Positions 34,256 through 43,471 of a stretch of 48,045 nucleotides of DNA are shown one piece after another. A program made the translations under genes and the position numbers. A model generated the notes under the pieces. The model did no database searches, was not told where the DNA came from, and saw only the letters and a list, made by a program, of their open reading frames with translations. Each line of letters begins with the position of its first letter. The first letter of the stretch is position 1. The stretch comes from Arachnia propionica (GTDB taxonomy: Bacteria; Actinomycetota; Actinomycetes; Propionibacteriales; Propionibacteriaceae), in NCBI RefSeq assembly GCF_003932785.1, contig NZ_RQYT01000020.1:1-48045 (forward strand). Reading direction: 5' to 3'.

Positions 34256-36244
34256 ATGTCGATGCAGTGCGACCTCCCGGTGCGGAGTGCCCGGCGATTG
34301 TCGAGTGCCCCGCACCGTCGTCTGGCCGGGCACGACGGCGGGGTGACCGACCTCGCTGTCGTCGACCTGCCGACCGGGGAGCAGTTGCTCGTGAGCGTGG
34401 GCACGGACGGTTCGGGCGTGGTGTGGGATCCGGAGCGCGGGCGGGAGGTGGCGCGTCTTGTGGGTCACCACGGCGCCGTCAACGCCGTCTGCTCCCTCGC
34501 AGCGCCGGACCGAGGCGCGCGCGTCGTGACGGGAGGAGACGACGGGACCCTCAGGTTCTGGGACCCCTGCACGGGGGAACCGTGCGGCGATCCGATCCGC
34601 ACCGGTTTCGACGTCGTGACCGAGGTCCTCGCCTGGCGGTGCGGGACCCGGGAGTTCCTGGCCGCGGTGGTGGGCCGTGACGACGCAGGGGACACGATCC
34701 TGGTCGTGGATCCCGTGAGCTCGGAGCCGCTCCAGGTCGTTGGTGAGGGCAACCACGAGCTGAGTCATCTGGGGGTCCTCACCATCGAGGGGAGGCAGGT
34801 GCTGGTGGCCCTGGCGGCCGACCGTGAAAGGGGGAGCGTCTCGATCCGGCTGTGGGATGCGGGGACCGGCGAGACGGTCCTCGAACCGATCGCGGTGCCG
34901 GACGACGATGCCGAGGCGATGATCGTGGTGCCCCTGGAGTCGGGAGGAAGCGGCCTGGCCGTGGTCCTCGACGAGCGGGTGATCCGGGTGGATCCGGTCA
35001 CCGGCGATGTGCTCGGCGGCCCGCTGCTGCACCCCGAGAACCAGACCTCGGCGGTGACCTTCTTCCGGGCCGTCTCCGGGGAGCCGCGGCTGGTCACGGT
35101 CCTCTCGACGGTCTCGGAGCTGTGGGACGCCAGGTTCCCCTCGGTGATGCTCTGGGACCCGAGGTCACAGGACCTGCTGGGGCGCTTCCCGACCGGCCAT
35201 CTGGGGCGGATGGATCGGGTGGTCGTGCTCGGCGACGGGGAGACCGTGGCATTGGCCTGCCGGGACGGCAGCGTGCGGCTGTGGCGGTTCGACGAGGCCC
35301 TCGGTCATCCGATGCCGGGGCCGACCGGGCGCGAGGGCTCCGGGGCGCCCCTGGACCATGTGCCTGAGCCCGGGGGAGCTGGCCTGCTGCTCACCACCTA
35401 CCACCCGGCCGGGGTCACGGGGGAGGACCTCCTCTCCAGCGGCCTGGAGTACGACCTCTGGGACGCCGCGACGGCAGAACTGATCGGTACGCTGCCCGGT
35501 CGATTCGCCGACGCCGTCGCCCACCAAGACGCCTCCGGGAGGGCGGCCGTGCTCACCCTCCAAGAGGATGGTGCATTGACCTCGTGGGATCCGCGTACCC
35601 TCACCCCGACCGGAACGTGGGCCACGAACACCAAGGGACGGTGGTTCCTCCGTCCCGAACCCGGGGGCAGCCGCGTCGCCTGTTTCGGCGCGGGACCGGA
35701 GGTGGATGTGTGGGATCTCGCCAGTGGGGAACACGTGGCGACGTTCCGCGACGACGATGTCGACCATCCCTGCCTGGAACCGGAGGCGGTCGCCTGGGTG
35801 CTGACGCCACAGGGGCCGCAGCTGGTGATCGCGCATGTGACCCACCTCACCCTCTGGGACCCCGCCTCCGGTGACCTGCGCAGCCATCGACCCGAGGACG
35901 GGGCCGCGCTGGGTCGGCAGCTGCACCCCGGACCGGGATGGGTCGCCGTGGGTGACCACGAGCAACGCATCATCCTCGTCGATGCCACCTTCATGGAGGT
36001 CCTCGCCGTCCTGTCCTGTCCCGAGGGCATCGCCGATGTCGCCACGCTTCCCGATGGCCGGGTCGTCACCTGCACCGTGGCCGGAGGGATCGACCTCTGG
36101 GATCCCCGATCCGGGTCACGACTCGCCCGGCATGGAGTCGGGGCCGAGGTGAGGCGGATCCTGGCGTTGCCCGACGGCTCGCTGGCGCTCGGACTGGTCG
36201 ACGGCTGGAGCATCGTGACACTGCCTGCGACGAACCCGGGATAG
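34256..36244 (+). CDS. Stand-alone WD40 beta-propeller protein (second)
   Basis: These 662 residues are composed of WD40-type blades. The N-terminal ones are clear (LAGHDGGVTDLAVV, VVWDPERGREVARLVGHH, TLRFWDPCTGEP) and the middle is more diverged. The final blades include DLWDPRSGSRLARH and a closing GWSIVTL strand resembling the end of the WD40 protein at 5682-7496. No enzymatic domain, signal peptide or membrane helix is seen. The ATG at 34256 was chosen over a GTG 30 codons upstream because of the TACGTT box and because the extra residues show no blade. The stop codon TAG overlaps the -10-like box of the SNF2 gene. Confidence 0.75.
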   Translation: MSMQCDLPVRSARRLSSAPHRRLAGHDGGVTDLAVVDLPTGEQLLVSVGTDGSGVVWDPERGREVARLVGHHGAVNAVCSLAAPDRGARVVTGGDDGTLRFWDPCTGEPCGDPIRTGFDVVTEVLAWRCGTREFLAAVVGRDDAGDTILVVDPVSSEPLQVVGEGNHELSHLGVLTIEGRQVLVALAADRERGSVSIRLWDAGTGETVLEPIAVPDDDAEAMIVVPLESGGSGLAVVLDERVIRVDPVTGDVLGGPLLHPENQTSAVTFFRAVSGEPRLVTVLSTVSELWDARFPSVMLWDPRSQDLLGRFPTGHLGRMDRVVVLGDGETVALACRDGSVRLWRFDEALGHPMPGPTGREGSGAPLDHVPEPGGAGLLLTTYHPAGVTGEDLLSSGLEYDLWDAATAELIGTLPGRFADAVAHQDASGRAAVLTLQEDGALTSWDPRTLTPTGTWATNTKGRWFLRPEPGGSRVACFGAGPEVDVWDLASGEHVATFRDDDVDHPCLEPEAVAWVLTPQGPQLVIAHVTHLTLWDPASGDLRSHRPEDGAALGRQLHPGPGWVAVGDHEQRIILVDATFMEVLAVLSCPEGIADVATLPDGRVVTCTVAGGIDLWDPRSGSRLARHGVGAEVRRILALPDGSLALGLVDGWSIVTLPATNPG

Positions 36245-36255
36245 TCTTGTCGGTC
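36242..36255 (+). promoter_or_regulatory. -10-like box before the SNF2 helicase gene
   Basis: TAGTCT (36242-36247) lies 8 bases before the ATG at 36256 and includes the stop codon of the WD40 gene. No Shine-Dalgarno is visible. Confidence 0.35.
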
Positions 36256-39200
36256 ATGGATCGTGACGCGTCGGAATGGGTGTCGCGGATCACCGACGAC
36301 GTCATCAAACTCACCTGGGGTGTCCCGGCCCTGCTGCGCGGCCGCACCCACGTCGCCTCCGGGCACGTCCTGAGCAGCGGGATCGACGAGCGGGGTGAGG
36401 TCGTCGCCCGGATCGGCGGGGAGGGCAGCCGCAGCCACGACGTCCGGGTCCGTCACGACCAGTACGGGCTCTCCAGCACGTGTTCCTGCCCCATCGGGGG
36501 AGGCTGCAAGCACGCCGTCGCCGCGCTGCTCGCCGTCAGGGACTCCCGCGCGGTCGCCACGACGACGTGGGAGAGCGTCGTGTCCGCGATGATGCCGCCT
36601 GCCACCGGCGGGGGTCGAGAACTTGGCCTGGAGTTCAGCGCCCGCGGCGGCGAGGAGGACCCCAACGCGATCCTGCTCCGCCCCCTCGCCCGCACCGCCC
36701 AGGGCTGGTCCAGGAACCGGGCCGCCTGGAGCGACCTGCACTCGCCCTACCCCGATGCCGGCTGGGAGCCGCGGCAGCTGGCCCTGCTGCAGCAGCTGCT
36801 GCACCTCCAGGGCGGCCACCACCCCGCCGGAACGGCCACCTGGCTCGTGCTCGGCGAGCTCGGCCCCCTCGTGTGGCCCCTGCTGCGTCGGATCGAGGCG
36901 GCGGGAGTGGCGCTGCTTCCGGGGGAGGGGCTCCGGCAGGTCGCGCTCGCCCCGGAACCGGGTCGCCTGTGGATGGACGCCGAGACCCAGGAGGACGGCT
37001 CCCTCCGGCTCACCGTGGATGGCACCCTCGGCCCGTTCCCCGACGGAGGGCGACGATTCCTCATCGGCCTCCCCGCCCACGGCGTCGGGGAGCTCGCCCC
37101 CGGAGGGAACCTGCGGCTCGTGCAGCTCGAGGAGACCCCGCCCGAGGCCCTGCGCTCCCTCGTCCCGACCCCGATGGACCTGCGGGTCCCGGCCGAGGAC
37201 GTGCCCAGGTTCCGGCTGCTGTACCTGCCCACTCTGGCCCGTGAGGGGCTGCTCCACACCGGGGAGGACCTGGCCTCGCTGCTCCCCGCCCCGGTGCTGG
37301 TGCTGACCCTCAGCCACGCCGAGCGGCAGTCCCTGCGGGCGCGGTGGACGTTCCGGTACCGCTCCGACGACTGCAGCACCGACGTGCCCCTCGACCCGGG
37401 GGCGGGTGGGGCGTCCCGGGACCGGGGCCGGGAGGAGGCCCTGATCCGGCGGGTCGCCGAACTCCTCGACCGTCCCGCCCTGCTCGCCGCCGACGGTCGT
37501 CTCGCATCGCGCGTCGAACTGTCCGGGATCGCGGCGGCCCGGTTCGCCACCGAGGACGTTCCCCGGCTCGCCGCCGCCGGGGTGGTCGTGGAGGGCGACG
37601 CCGTCGAGGAGTGGTTCCGGCGTTGTGACGAGGCCCCGAGGATCGTGGTCGAGGCCCTCGAGACCGCCGACCGCGACTGGTTCGACCTCCACGTCGAGAT
37701 CCGTGTCGCGGGGAGGCAGGTGCACCTGGCCGACATCATGATGGCGCTGGCGGCCGGGGACGACGCCATGCTGCTCGACGACGGCACCTGGTTCGAGCTG
37801 ACCACCCCCCGTTTCGATCGGCTGCGGCAGCTCATCGAGGAGGCCAGGGCGCTCCACGATCCGAACACGGACGGCGAACTGCGGATCAGCCCGTACCAGG
37901 TGGGGCTCATGGCGGATCTGGAGGAGCTCGCCATCGAGCAGCGACACTCCAACCGGTGGCGGCAACGGGTCCGGGGCCTCCTCGCCGTCGCCGCCGCCGT
38001 GGACGTCGCGGTGCCGGACGGGCTGAGGGCGGAGCTCAGGCCCTACCAGCGGGAGGGGCTGTCGTGGCTCGCGAGGCTGTGGGAGGCCGGCCTCGGTGGG
38101 GTGCTGGCCGATGACATGGGGCTCGGCAAGACCCTCCAGACGATCGCGCTGCTGGAACGCGCCCGGCAGCGAGGCGACCTCGACACCCACCCCGTCCTGG
38201 TCGTGGCCCCGGCCAGCGTCGTCGGGACCTGGGCGGCGGAGGCGGCGCGGTTCGCCCCGGAGCTCGCCGTCACCACCATCACCGCCACGAAGGCCCGCCG
38301 CGGATCCCGCCTCGCCGACGAGGTCCGCGGAGCCCACGTCGTCGTCACCTCCTACACGCTGCTGCGGATCGAGGCGGAGCACTACCTGGCCCTCCGCTGG
38401 CGCGGCCTCGTCCTGGACGAGGCCCAGTACGTGAAGAACCCCCGCTCGCGGACCCACCAGGCGGTGCGGGACCTTCAGGCCCCTGTCACCCTCGTCATCA
38501 CCGGCACCCCGCTGGAGAACTCCCTCGGCGACCTGTGGTCGATGTTCGCGCTCGCCGCCCCGGGCCTGTTCCCCCACCCGGCCAGCTTCGCCGAGCGGTA
38601 CCGCCGACCCGTGGAGAACGACGGCGACACCGCGGTCCTCGCCGAACTCCGGGCCCGGGTCCGACCGTTCATGCTGCGCCGCACCAAGGCCCAGGTGGTG
38701 CGGGAACTCCCGCCGAAGATCGAGCAGGTGGTGCGGGTGGAACTGCCCCCTGCCCACCGCCGCGCCTACGAGCAGCGCCTCACCCGGGAGAGGGTGAGGG
38801 TGCTCGGCATGCTCGACGACCTCGGCCGCAACAAGGTGGCCATCTTCCGGGCGCTGACGAGGCTGCGCCAGCTGGCCCTCGACCCCCGGCTGGTCGACCC
38901 CGAGGCGCCGCCCGTGACGTCGGTGAAGATCGACGCCCTCGTCGACCAGTTGCGGGAACTGGCGGAGGAGGGGCACCGGGCGCTGGTGTTCTCCTCCTTC
39001 ACGAGCTTCCTCAACCTGGTCCGCGAGGCCCTGGTGGAGGAGGGGATCGGCCACGCCCACCTCGACGGGCGCACCCGGAACCGGCAGGAGCGCATCCAGG
39101 AGTTCCGCGACGGCACGGACCCGGTCTTCCTCATCTCCCTCAAGGCCGGGGGAGTGGGGCTCACCCTCACCGAGGCCGACTACGTCTTCGTCCTTGATCC

Positions 39201-39423
39201 GTGGTGGAATCCTGCCGCGGAGAACCAGGCCGTCGACCGGGCCCACCGGATCGGTCAGTCCCGGACCGTCCACGTGTACCGGCTCGTCGCCGGCGACACC
39301 ATCGAGGAGAAGGTCCTCGCCCTCCAGCAACGCAAACGGGTGCTCTTCGATTCGGTGGTCGACACCGGCGAGTTCGCCTCGGGAGCGATCACGGCCGACG
39401 ACATCCGCGACCTCATCGAATAG
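36256..39423 (+). CDS. SWIM-domain SNF2-family DNA translocase/helicase
   Basis: These 1055 residues contain an N-terminal SWIM zinc finger (C76, C78, C84, H86 in the motif CSCPIGGGCKH) and a long middle region. The SNF2 two-lobed ATPase follows, with Walker A DDMGLGKTLQT (~620), DEAQ (~720) and motif VI DRAHRIGQ (~995). Such HepA/HelZ-like proteins remodel protein-DNA or polymerase-DNA complexes; the bacterial substrate is usually unknown. The TAG stop is within the AGGAG ribosome-binding site of the Nei-type glycosylase, 7 bases apart, so the two are likely co-expressed. This suggests a DNA-repair role. Confidence 0.92.
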   Translation: MDRDASEWVSRITDDVIKLTWGVPALLRGRTHVASGHVLSSGIDERGEVVARIGGEGSRSHDVRVRHDQYGLSSTCSCPIGGGCKHAVAALLAVRDSRAVATTTWESVVSAMMPPATGGGRELGLEFSARGGEEDPNAILLRPLARTAQGWSRNRAAWSDLHSPYPDAGWEPRQLALLQQLLHLQGGHHPAGTATWLVLGELGPLVWPLLRRIEAAGVALLPGEGLRQVALAPEPGRLWMDAETQEDGSLRLTVDGTLGPFPDGGRRFLIGLPAHGVGELAPGGNLRLVQLEETPPEALRSLVPTPMDLRVPAEDVPRFRLLYLPTLAREGLLHTGEDLASLLPAPVLVLTLSHAERQSLRARWTFRYRSDDCSTDVPLDPGAGGASRDRGREEALIRRVAELLDRPALLAADGRLASRVELSGIAAARFATEDVPRLAAAGVVVEGDAVEEWFRRCDEAPRIVVEALETADRDWFDLHVEIRVAGRQVHLADIMMALAAGDDAMLLDDGTWFELTTPRFDRLRQLIEEARALHDPNTDGELRISPYQVGLMADLEELAIEQRHSNRWRQRVRGLLAVAAAVDVAVPDGLRAELRPYQREGLSWLARLWEAGLGGVLADDMGLGKTLQTIALLERARQRGDLDTHPVLVVAPASVVGTWAAEAARFAPELAVTTITATKARRGSRLADEVRGAHVVVTSYTLLRIEAEHYLALRWRGLVLDEAQYVKNPRSRTHQAVRDLQAPVTLVITGTPLENSLGDLWSMFALAAPGLFPHPASFAERYRRPVENDGDTAVLAELRARVRPFMLRRTKAQVVRELPPKIEQVVRVELPPAHRRAYEQRLTRERVRVLGMLDDLGRNKVAIFRALTRLRQLALDPRLVDPEAPPVTSVKIDALVDQLRELAEEGHRALVFSSFTSFLNLVREALVEEGIGHAHLDGRTRNRQERIQEFRDGTDPVFLISLKAGGVGLTLTEADYVFVLDPWWNPAAENQAVDRAHRIGQSRTVHVYRLVAGDTIEEKVLALQQRKRVLFDSVVDTGEFASGAITADDIRDLIE

Positions 39424-39430
39424 GAGCACC

Positions 39431-40246
39431 ATGCCCGAAGGACACGTCATCCACCGGCTCGCCCGCGTCTTCAACGAGGAGTTCGCGGGCCGTCCCGTGG
39501 CGGTGTCCTCACCCCAGGGGCGGTTCGCGACCGAGGCGTCCCGGCTCGACGGGCGGGTCCTCGCCGGGGCGGAGGCCGTCGGCAAACACCTCCTGATCGA
39601 GTTCGACGTCGCCGAGCCGCAGTGGATCCACATCCATCTGGGGCTCATCGGCAAGCTGCGGGTGCAGCCGGAGGCGGCCCCCGTCGGCGTGGTGCGGCTT
39701 CGGGTCAGCAACGGGGAGGTCGCCGCCGACCTCCACGGGCCGCAGTGGTGCCGGATGCTGACGAGACAACAGCGCGACGACGTCCATGCCGGGAGCGGCC
39801 CCGACCCGCTGCGCCCCGACGACGACCCCCGCGACGTCCTCCCGCGCATCCAACGCTCCCGGCAACCCATCGCGGCGTTGCTCATGGACCAGCGGATCGC
39901 CGCCGGGGTGGGCAACATCTTCCGGGCCGAGGTGCTGTTCCGGCACGGGCTCGATCCGATGGTCCCGGGGCGGGAGATCGACGAGGCCACCTGGCTGACG
40001 CTGTGGCACGATCTGCAGGGGCTCATGGGGGTCGCCGTCGACCGCGGCCGCATCGACACCGTCGCGGAGGAACACTCGCCTGAGGTGCAGCAACGCCCGC
40101 CCAGGGAGGACCCGCACGGCGGCGAGGTCTACGTCTACCGCAGGGCGGCGCAACCGTGCCTGGTGTGCGGCACACCGGTGGCGATGACGGACCTGGCGGG
40201 ACGTTCCCTCTACTGGTGCCCGTCGTGTCAGCGTGTCAGGGGTTGA
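39431..40246 (+). CDS. Fpg/Nei-family DNA glycosylase/AP lyase (Nei1-like)
   Basis: This 271-residue base-excision enzyme removes oxidised bases. The processed N-terminus is PEGH, with catalytic P2 and E3, and the conserved lysine is K52 (VGKHLLIEF). The H2TH region includes the segment DQRIAAGVGNIFRAEVLF, and the C-terminal zinc finger is CLVC ... CPSC. The MPEGH-x-x-HRLAR start resembles mycobacterial Nei1. The ATG at 39431 is fixed by the need for P2; the open frame upstream is inside the SNF2 gene. It is coupled to the SNF2 gene. Confidence 0.93.
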   Translation: MPEGHVIHRLARVFNEEFAGRPVAVSSPQGRFATEASRLDGRVLAGAEAVGKHLLIEFDVAEPQWIHIHLGLIGKLRVQPEAAPVGVVRLRVSNGEVAADLHGPQWCRMLTRQQRDDVHAGSGPDPLRPDDDPRDVLPRIQRSRQPIAALLMDQRIAAGVGNIFRAEVLFRHGLDPMVPGREIDEATWLTLWHDLQGLMGVAVDRGRIDTVAEEHSPEVQQRPPREDPHGGEVYVYRRAAQPCLVCGTPVAMTDLAGRSLYWCPSCQRVRG

Positions 40247-40252
40247 GGAGGC

Positions 40253-40265
40253 TACTCTTGCGCGC
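40253..40265 (+). promoter_or_regulatory. -10-like box before the HAD/GH65 operon
   Basis: TACTCT (40253-40258) lies 7 bases before the ATG at 40266. This suggests a leaderless mRNA and an independent promoter for the disaccharide genes. Confidence 0.4.
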
Positions 40266-40979
40266 ATGGATCTGAGCCAGTACGAGGCATACCTGTTCGA
40301 CCTCGACGGAGTCATCACCCCCACGGCAGAGGTGCACATGCGCGCCTGGGCCGAGATGTTCAACGAGTTCCTCTCGGGTCTCGGCGACCAGTCCCCGTAC
40401 ACCGATGCGGACTACTACGCCCACGTCGACGGGAAACCCCGCTACGACGGGGTACGCGACTTCCTCGCCTCCCGCGGGATCACCCTCGACGAGGGGCAAC
40501 CGGACGACGACGGCGGACAGCAGACGGTGTGCGGTCTCGGCAACCGGAAGAATGACGCCTTCAACGAGATCATCGCCCGCGACGGCGTCACCCCCTACCC
40601 GGGCTCGAAGGCCCTCATCGAGGAACTCGCCCGCCGGGGCGCCCGGCTGGCGGTGGTGTCCTCGTCGAAGAACGCCGTCCCGGTGCTCAGGGCCGCCCAG
40701 CTGGAGCAGCACTTCAGCGTCATCGTCGACGGGAAGGTCGCGCTGGCCCACGACCTCAGGGGCAAGCCCGCGCCGGACACGTTCCGCTACGCCGCCGACC
40801 TGCTCGGCACCCCTCACGAGCGGGCCGTCGTCATCGAGGACGCCCTCTCCGGGGTCCAGGCCGGGGCCGCCGGTGACTTCGGACTCGTCGTCGCCGTCGA
40901 TCGCGGCGTGGGTGTCGAGGCGCTCACCGAGGCGGGCGCCGACCTCGTCGTCAACGACCTCGAAAGGCTGATGGACTGA
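40266..40979 (+). CDS. HAD-family beta-phosphoglucomutase-like hydrolase
   Basis: This 237-residue HAD protein has the nucleophile motif FDLDGV (D12, D14), the threonine/serine motif VVSSSKN, the lysine in GKPAPDTF and the acidic motif VIEDALSGVQAG. The cap and length match the beta-phosphoglucomutase group, which converts beta-glucose-1-phosphate to glucose-6-phosphate. The next gene, overlapping by one base, encodes a GH65 enzyme whose phosphorolysis releases beta-glucose-1-phosphate, so the pathway is self-consistent. Simple phosphatase activity is the alternative. Confidence 0.85.
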   Translation: MDLSQYEAYLFDLDGVITPTAEVHMRAWAEMFNEFLSGLGDQSPYTDADYYAHVDGKPRYDGVRDFLASRGITLDEGQPDDDGGQQTVCGLGNRKNDAFNEIIARDGVTPYPGSKALIEELARRGARLAVVSSSKNAVPVLRAAQLEQHFSVIVDGKVALAHDLRGKPAPDTFRYAADLLGTPHERAVVIEDALSGVQAGAAGDFGLVVAVDRGVGVEALTEAGADLVVNDLERLMD

Positions 40980-43471
40980 TGCGCTGGATCGCCACCGACC
41001 CGCTCAACCGTTCCCGGTTCCCCGTCGAGCCGTGGCGGTTCGTCGAACTCGAGCCGAGTCTTGAGGACCTCGGCGTCACCGAGACCCTGTTCTCCGTCGG
41101 CAACGGCTACCTCGGCATGCGGGGCAATCCCGAGGAGGGGCGCAAGTCCTACGCCCACGGCACCTTCATCAACGGTTTTCACGAGACCTGGCCCATCAAG
41201 CACGCCGAGGAGGCGTTCGGGTTCGCCCGCACCGGCCAGACCATCGTCAACGTCCCGGATGCCAAGCTCATCAAGATCTACGTCGATGACGAACCTCTCA
41301 CCCTCGGTATCTCGGACCTTGACTCCTACGAGCGCGCCCTGGATCTCAAGGAGGGGTGCCTGACCCGCAGCATCGTGTGGCGCACCCCGTCGGGCAAACG
41401 CCTCCAGCTGCGTTCCCGACGGATGGTCAGCTTCACCGACCGCCACCTGGCCCTGTTCGAGATCGAGCTGACGATGATCGGGGGTGATGCGCCCGTGGTG
41501 CTGTCGTCGCAGATCGTGAACCGGCAGGACGGCTTCGACGACCACCGGCGTTCCCAGGAGGAGGGCTTCGACCCGCGGCGGGCGGGGCGCTTCAACGGGC
41601 GGGTCCTCCAGCCCCGCGGCCAGTGGGAGGAGGACACCCGGATGGCCCTCGGCTACGAGACCACCGGCTCCGGCATGACCCTGTGCGTCGCCGCCGACCA
41701 CCACCTGGACACCTCCAACCCGTTCGAGGTGGTCACCCGGGTGGAGGAGGATCAGGCGAAACTCGTCTACCGGATCGACGCCAGGGCCGGGGTGCCGATG
41801 GTCATCCGGAAGGCGGTGGCCTACCACACGTCCCGGGGCGTGCCCGTCATCGAACTGTACGACCGGTGCCGACGCACCCTCGACAGGGTGCGGGACAAGG
41901 GCTTCGACCACTTCTTCGACGCCCAGCGCGCGTGGCTGGACGTCTTCTGGAAGGACTCCGACGTCGAGATCGGTGGGCAGCCGGCCATCCAGCAGGCCGT
42001 GCGCTGGTGCCTGTTCCAGCTGGCCCAGGCCGCCGCCCGCTCCGACCAGCTGGGGGTTCCCGCCAAGGGGGTCACCGGATCCGGGTATGAGGGCCACTAC
42101 TTCTGGGACACCGAGATCTACCTCGTGCCGTTCCTCATGTACACCGCCCCCCGGGTGGCCAGGAACACGCTGCGTTACCGCGTCGGGCTGCTGCCGCAGG
42201 CGAGGGAACGGGCCCGGGTGCTCAGCCAGGACGGAGCGCTGTTCCCGTGGCGCACCATCAACGGGGAGGAGGCGTCGGCCTACTACGCCGCCGGCACCGC
42301 CCAGTACCACATCGACGCGGACATCGCCCACGCCTTCGCCAAGTACAGCGACGTGACCGGCGACATCCAGTTCATGTACCGCGATGGTGCCGCCGTCATG
42401 GTGGAGACCGCAAGGCTCTGGGCGGACCTCGGGTTCTGGCGGACCGAGGCCGACGGCCGCGAACGATTCCACGTCCACGGGGTGACCGGGCCCGACGAGT
42501 ACACGGCCGTGGTGAACAACAACATGTTCACCAATGTCATGGCCCGCGCCAACCTGCGTCGGGCCGCCGCCCTCATGCGGGAGATGGAGGTCGAGGACCC
42601 CTGGGCCTTCGAGCGCGTCATCGGGACCCTGGGTGTCACACCGCAGGAGGTCGCCGAGTGGGACCGGTGCGCCGACGGCATGGTGATCCCCTTCGACGAG
42701 ACGTTCGGCATCCACCCGCAGGACGAGAAGTTCCTCACCAGCGAGCTGTGGGACCTGGAGAACACCCCGGCGGACAAGTTCCCTCTGCTGCTGCACTTCC
42801 ACCCGCTCGTGATCTACCGGTTCCAGGTGCTCAAGCAGGCGGATGTCGTCCTCGCCCTGTTCCTCCAGGGGGATCAGTTCACCCGCGAGGAGAAACGCGC
42901 CGACTTCGAGTACTACGACCCGATCACCACCGGCGACTCGACGCTGTCGGGAGTGGTCCAGTCCGTCATCGCGGCGGAGGTCGGCTACCAGGACATGGCG
43001 ATGCAGTACTTCCTCACGGGCCTGTACGTCGACCTCGCCGACATCCACGCCAACGCCCGCGACGGTGTCCACATCGCCTCGACGGGCGGCGTGTGGAACG
43101 CCCTGATCTTCGGGTTCGCGGGCATGCGGGACTACCAGGGGCACATCAGCTTCGACCCGCGCCTGCCCGAGGACTGGGACGACATGCGTTTCCCGATCCA
43201 GGTCCGCGGATCGTTGGTGCGGGTGCTGCTCCAGCCCGACGCGATCACCTTCGACGTCGAATCAGGCGATGCCGTCGAACTGGAGGTGCGGGGCAGTCTG
43301 ATCCGGGTGGAGCCGGGCGAGCCCGTTCGGGTCGCGCTTGACGGTCAGGGTGAACGGTTGCCGTCGCTCACCGGGCGCAACCCCGTCACCGGGGGCCGCC
43401 GCGCCGACGGTTCGGTCGTCACCGCGATCGTCCCGGAGGCCCCCGTGACCGACCTGGTCGGTGGGGAGTGA
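40979..43471 (+). CDS. GH65 disaccharide phosphorylase (kojibiose/trehalose/maltose type)
   Basis: This 830-residue glycoside hydrolase family 65 protein has an N-terminal super-sandwich domain, an (alpha/alpha)6 barrel and a C-terminal beta-sandwich. The general acid lies in GVTGPDEYTAVVNNN, E507. The start SVGNGYLGMRGNPEEG, the segment FWDTEIY and the segment LKQADVVLALFL are typical of the family. These enzymes cleave an alpha-linked glucose disaccharide with phosphate and invert the anomer. Which disaccharide is used cannot be told. The ATG overlaps the HAD stop. The sugar ABC importer at 18483-21745 could feed it, but the two are 19 kb apart. Confidence 0.92.
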   Translation: MRWIATDPLNRSRFPVEPWRFVELEPSLEDLGVTETLFSVGNGYLGMRGNPEEGRKSYAHGTFINGFHETWPIKHAEEAFGFARTGQTIVNVPDAKLIKIYVDDEPLTLGISDLDSYERALDLKEGCLTRSIVWRTPSGKRLQLRSRRMVSFTDRHLALFEIELTMIGGDAPVVLSSQIVNRQDGFDDHRRSQEEGFDPRRAGRFNGRVLQPRGQWEEDTRMALGYETTGSGMTLCVAADHHLDTSNPFEVVTRVEEDQAKLVYRIDARAGVPMVIRKAVAYHTSRGVPVIELYDRCRRTLDRVRDKGFDHFFDAQRAWLDVFWKDSDVEIGGQPAIQQAVRWCLFQLAQAAARSDQLGVPAKGVTGSGYEGHYFWDTEIYLVPFLMYTAPRVARNTLRYRVGLLPQARERARVLSQDGALFPWRTINGEEASAYYAAGTAQYHIDADIAHAFAKYSDVTGDIQFMYRDGAAVMVETARLWADLGFWRTEADGRERFHVHGVTGPDEYTAVVNNNMFTNVMARANLRRAAALMREMEVEDPWAFERVIGTLGVTPQEVAEWDRCADGMVIPFDETFGIHPQDEKFLTSELWDLENTPADKFPLLLHFHPLVIYRFQVLKQADVVLALFLQGDQFTREEKRADFEYYDPITTGDSTLSGVVQSVIAAEVGYQDMAMQYFLTGLYVDLADIHANARDGVHIASTGGVWNALIFGFAGMRDYQGHISFDPRLPEDWDDMRFPIQVRGSLVRVLLQPDAITFDVESGDAVELEVRGSLIRVEPGEPVRVALDGQGERLPSLTGRNPVTGGRRADGSVVTAIVPEAPVTDLVGGE

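Noticed and set aside
35398-40059. Minus-strand open frame of 1553 codons opposite the WD40, SNF2 and Nei genes
   Set aside because: It is the antisense shadow of strongly codon-biased GC-rich genes; no motif appears, whereas the plus strand shows complete conserved families.
40814-43144. Minus-strand open frame of 776 codons opposite GH65
   Set aside because: Antisense shadow of the GH65 and HAD genes; no recognisable motif.
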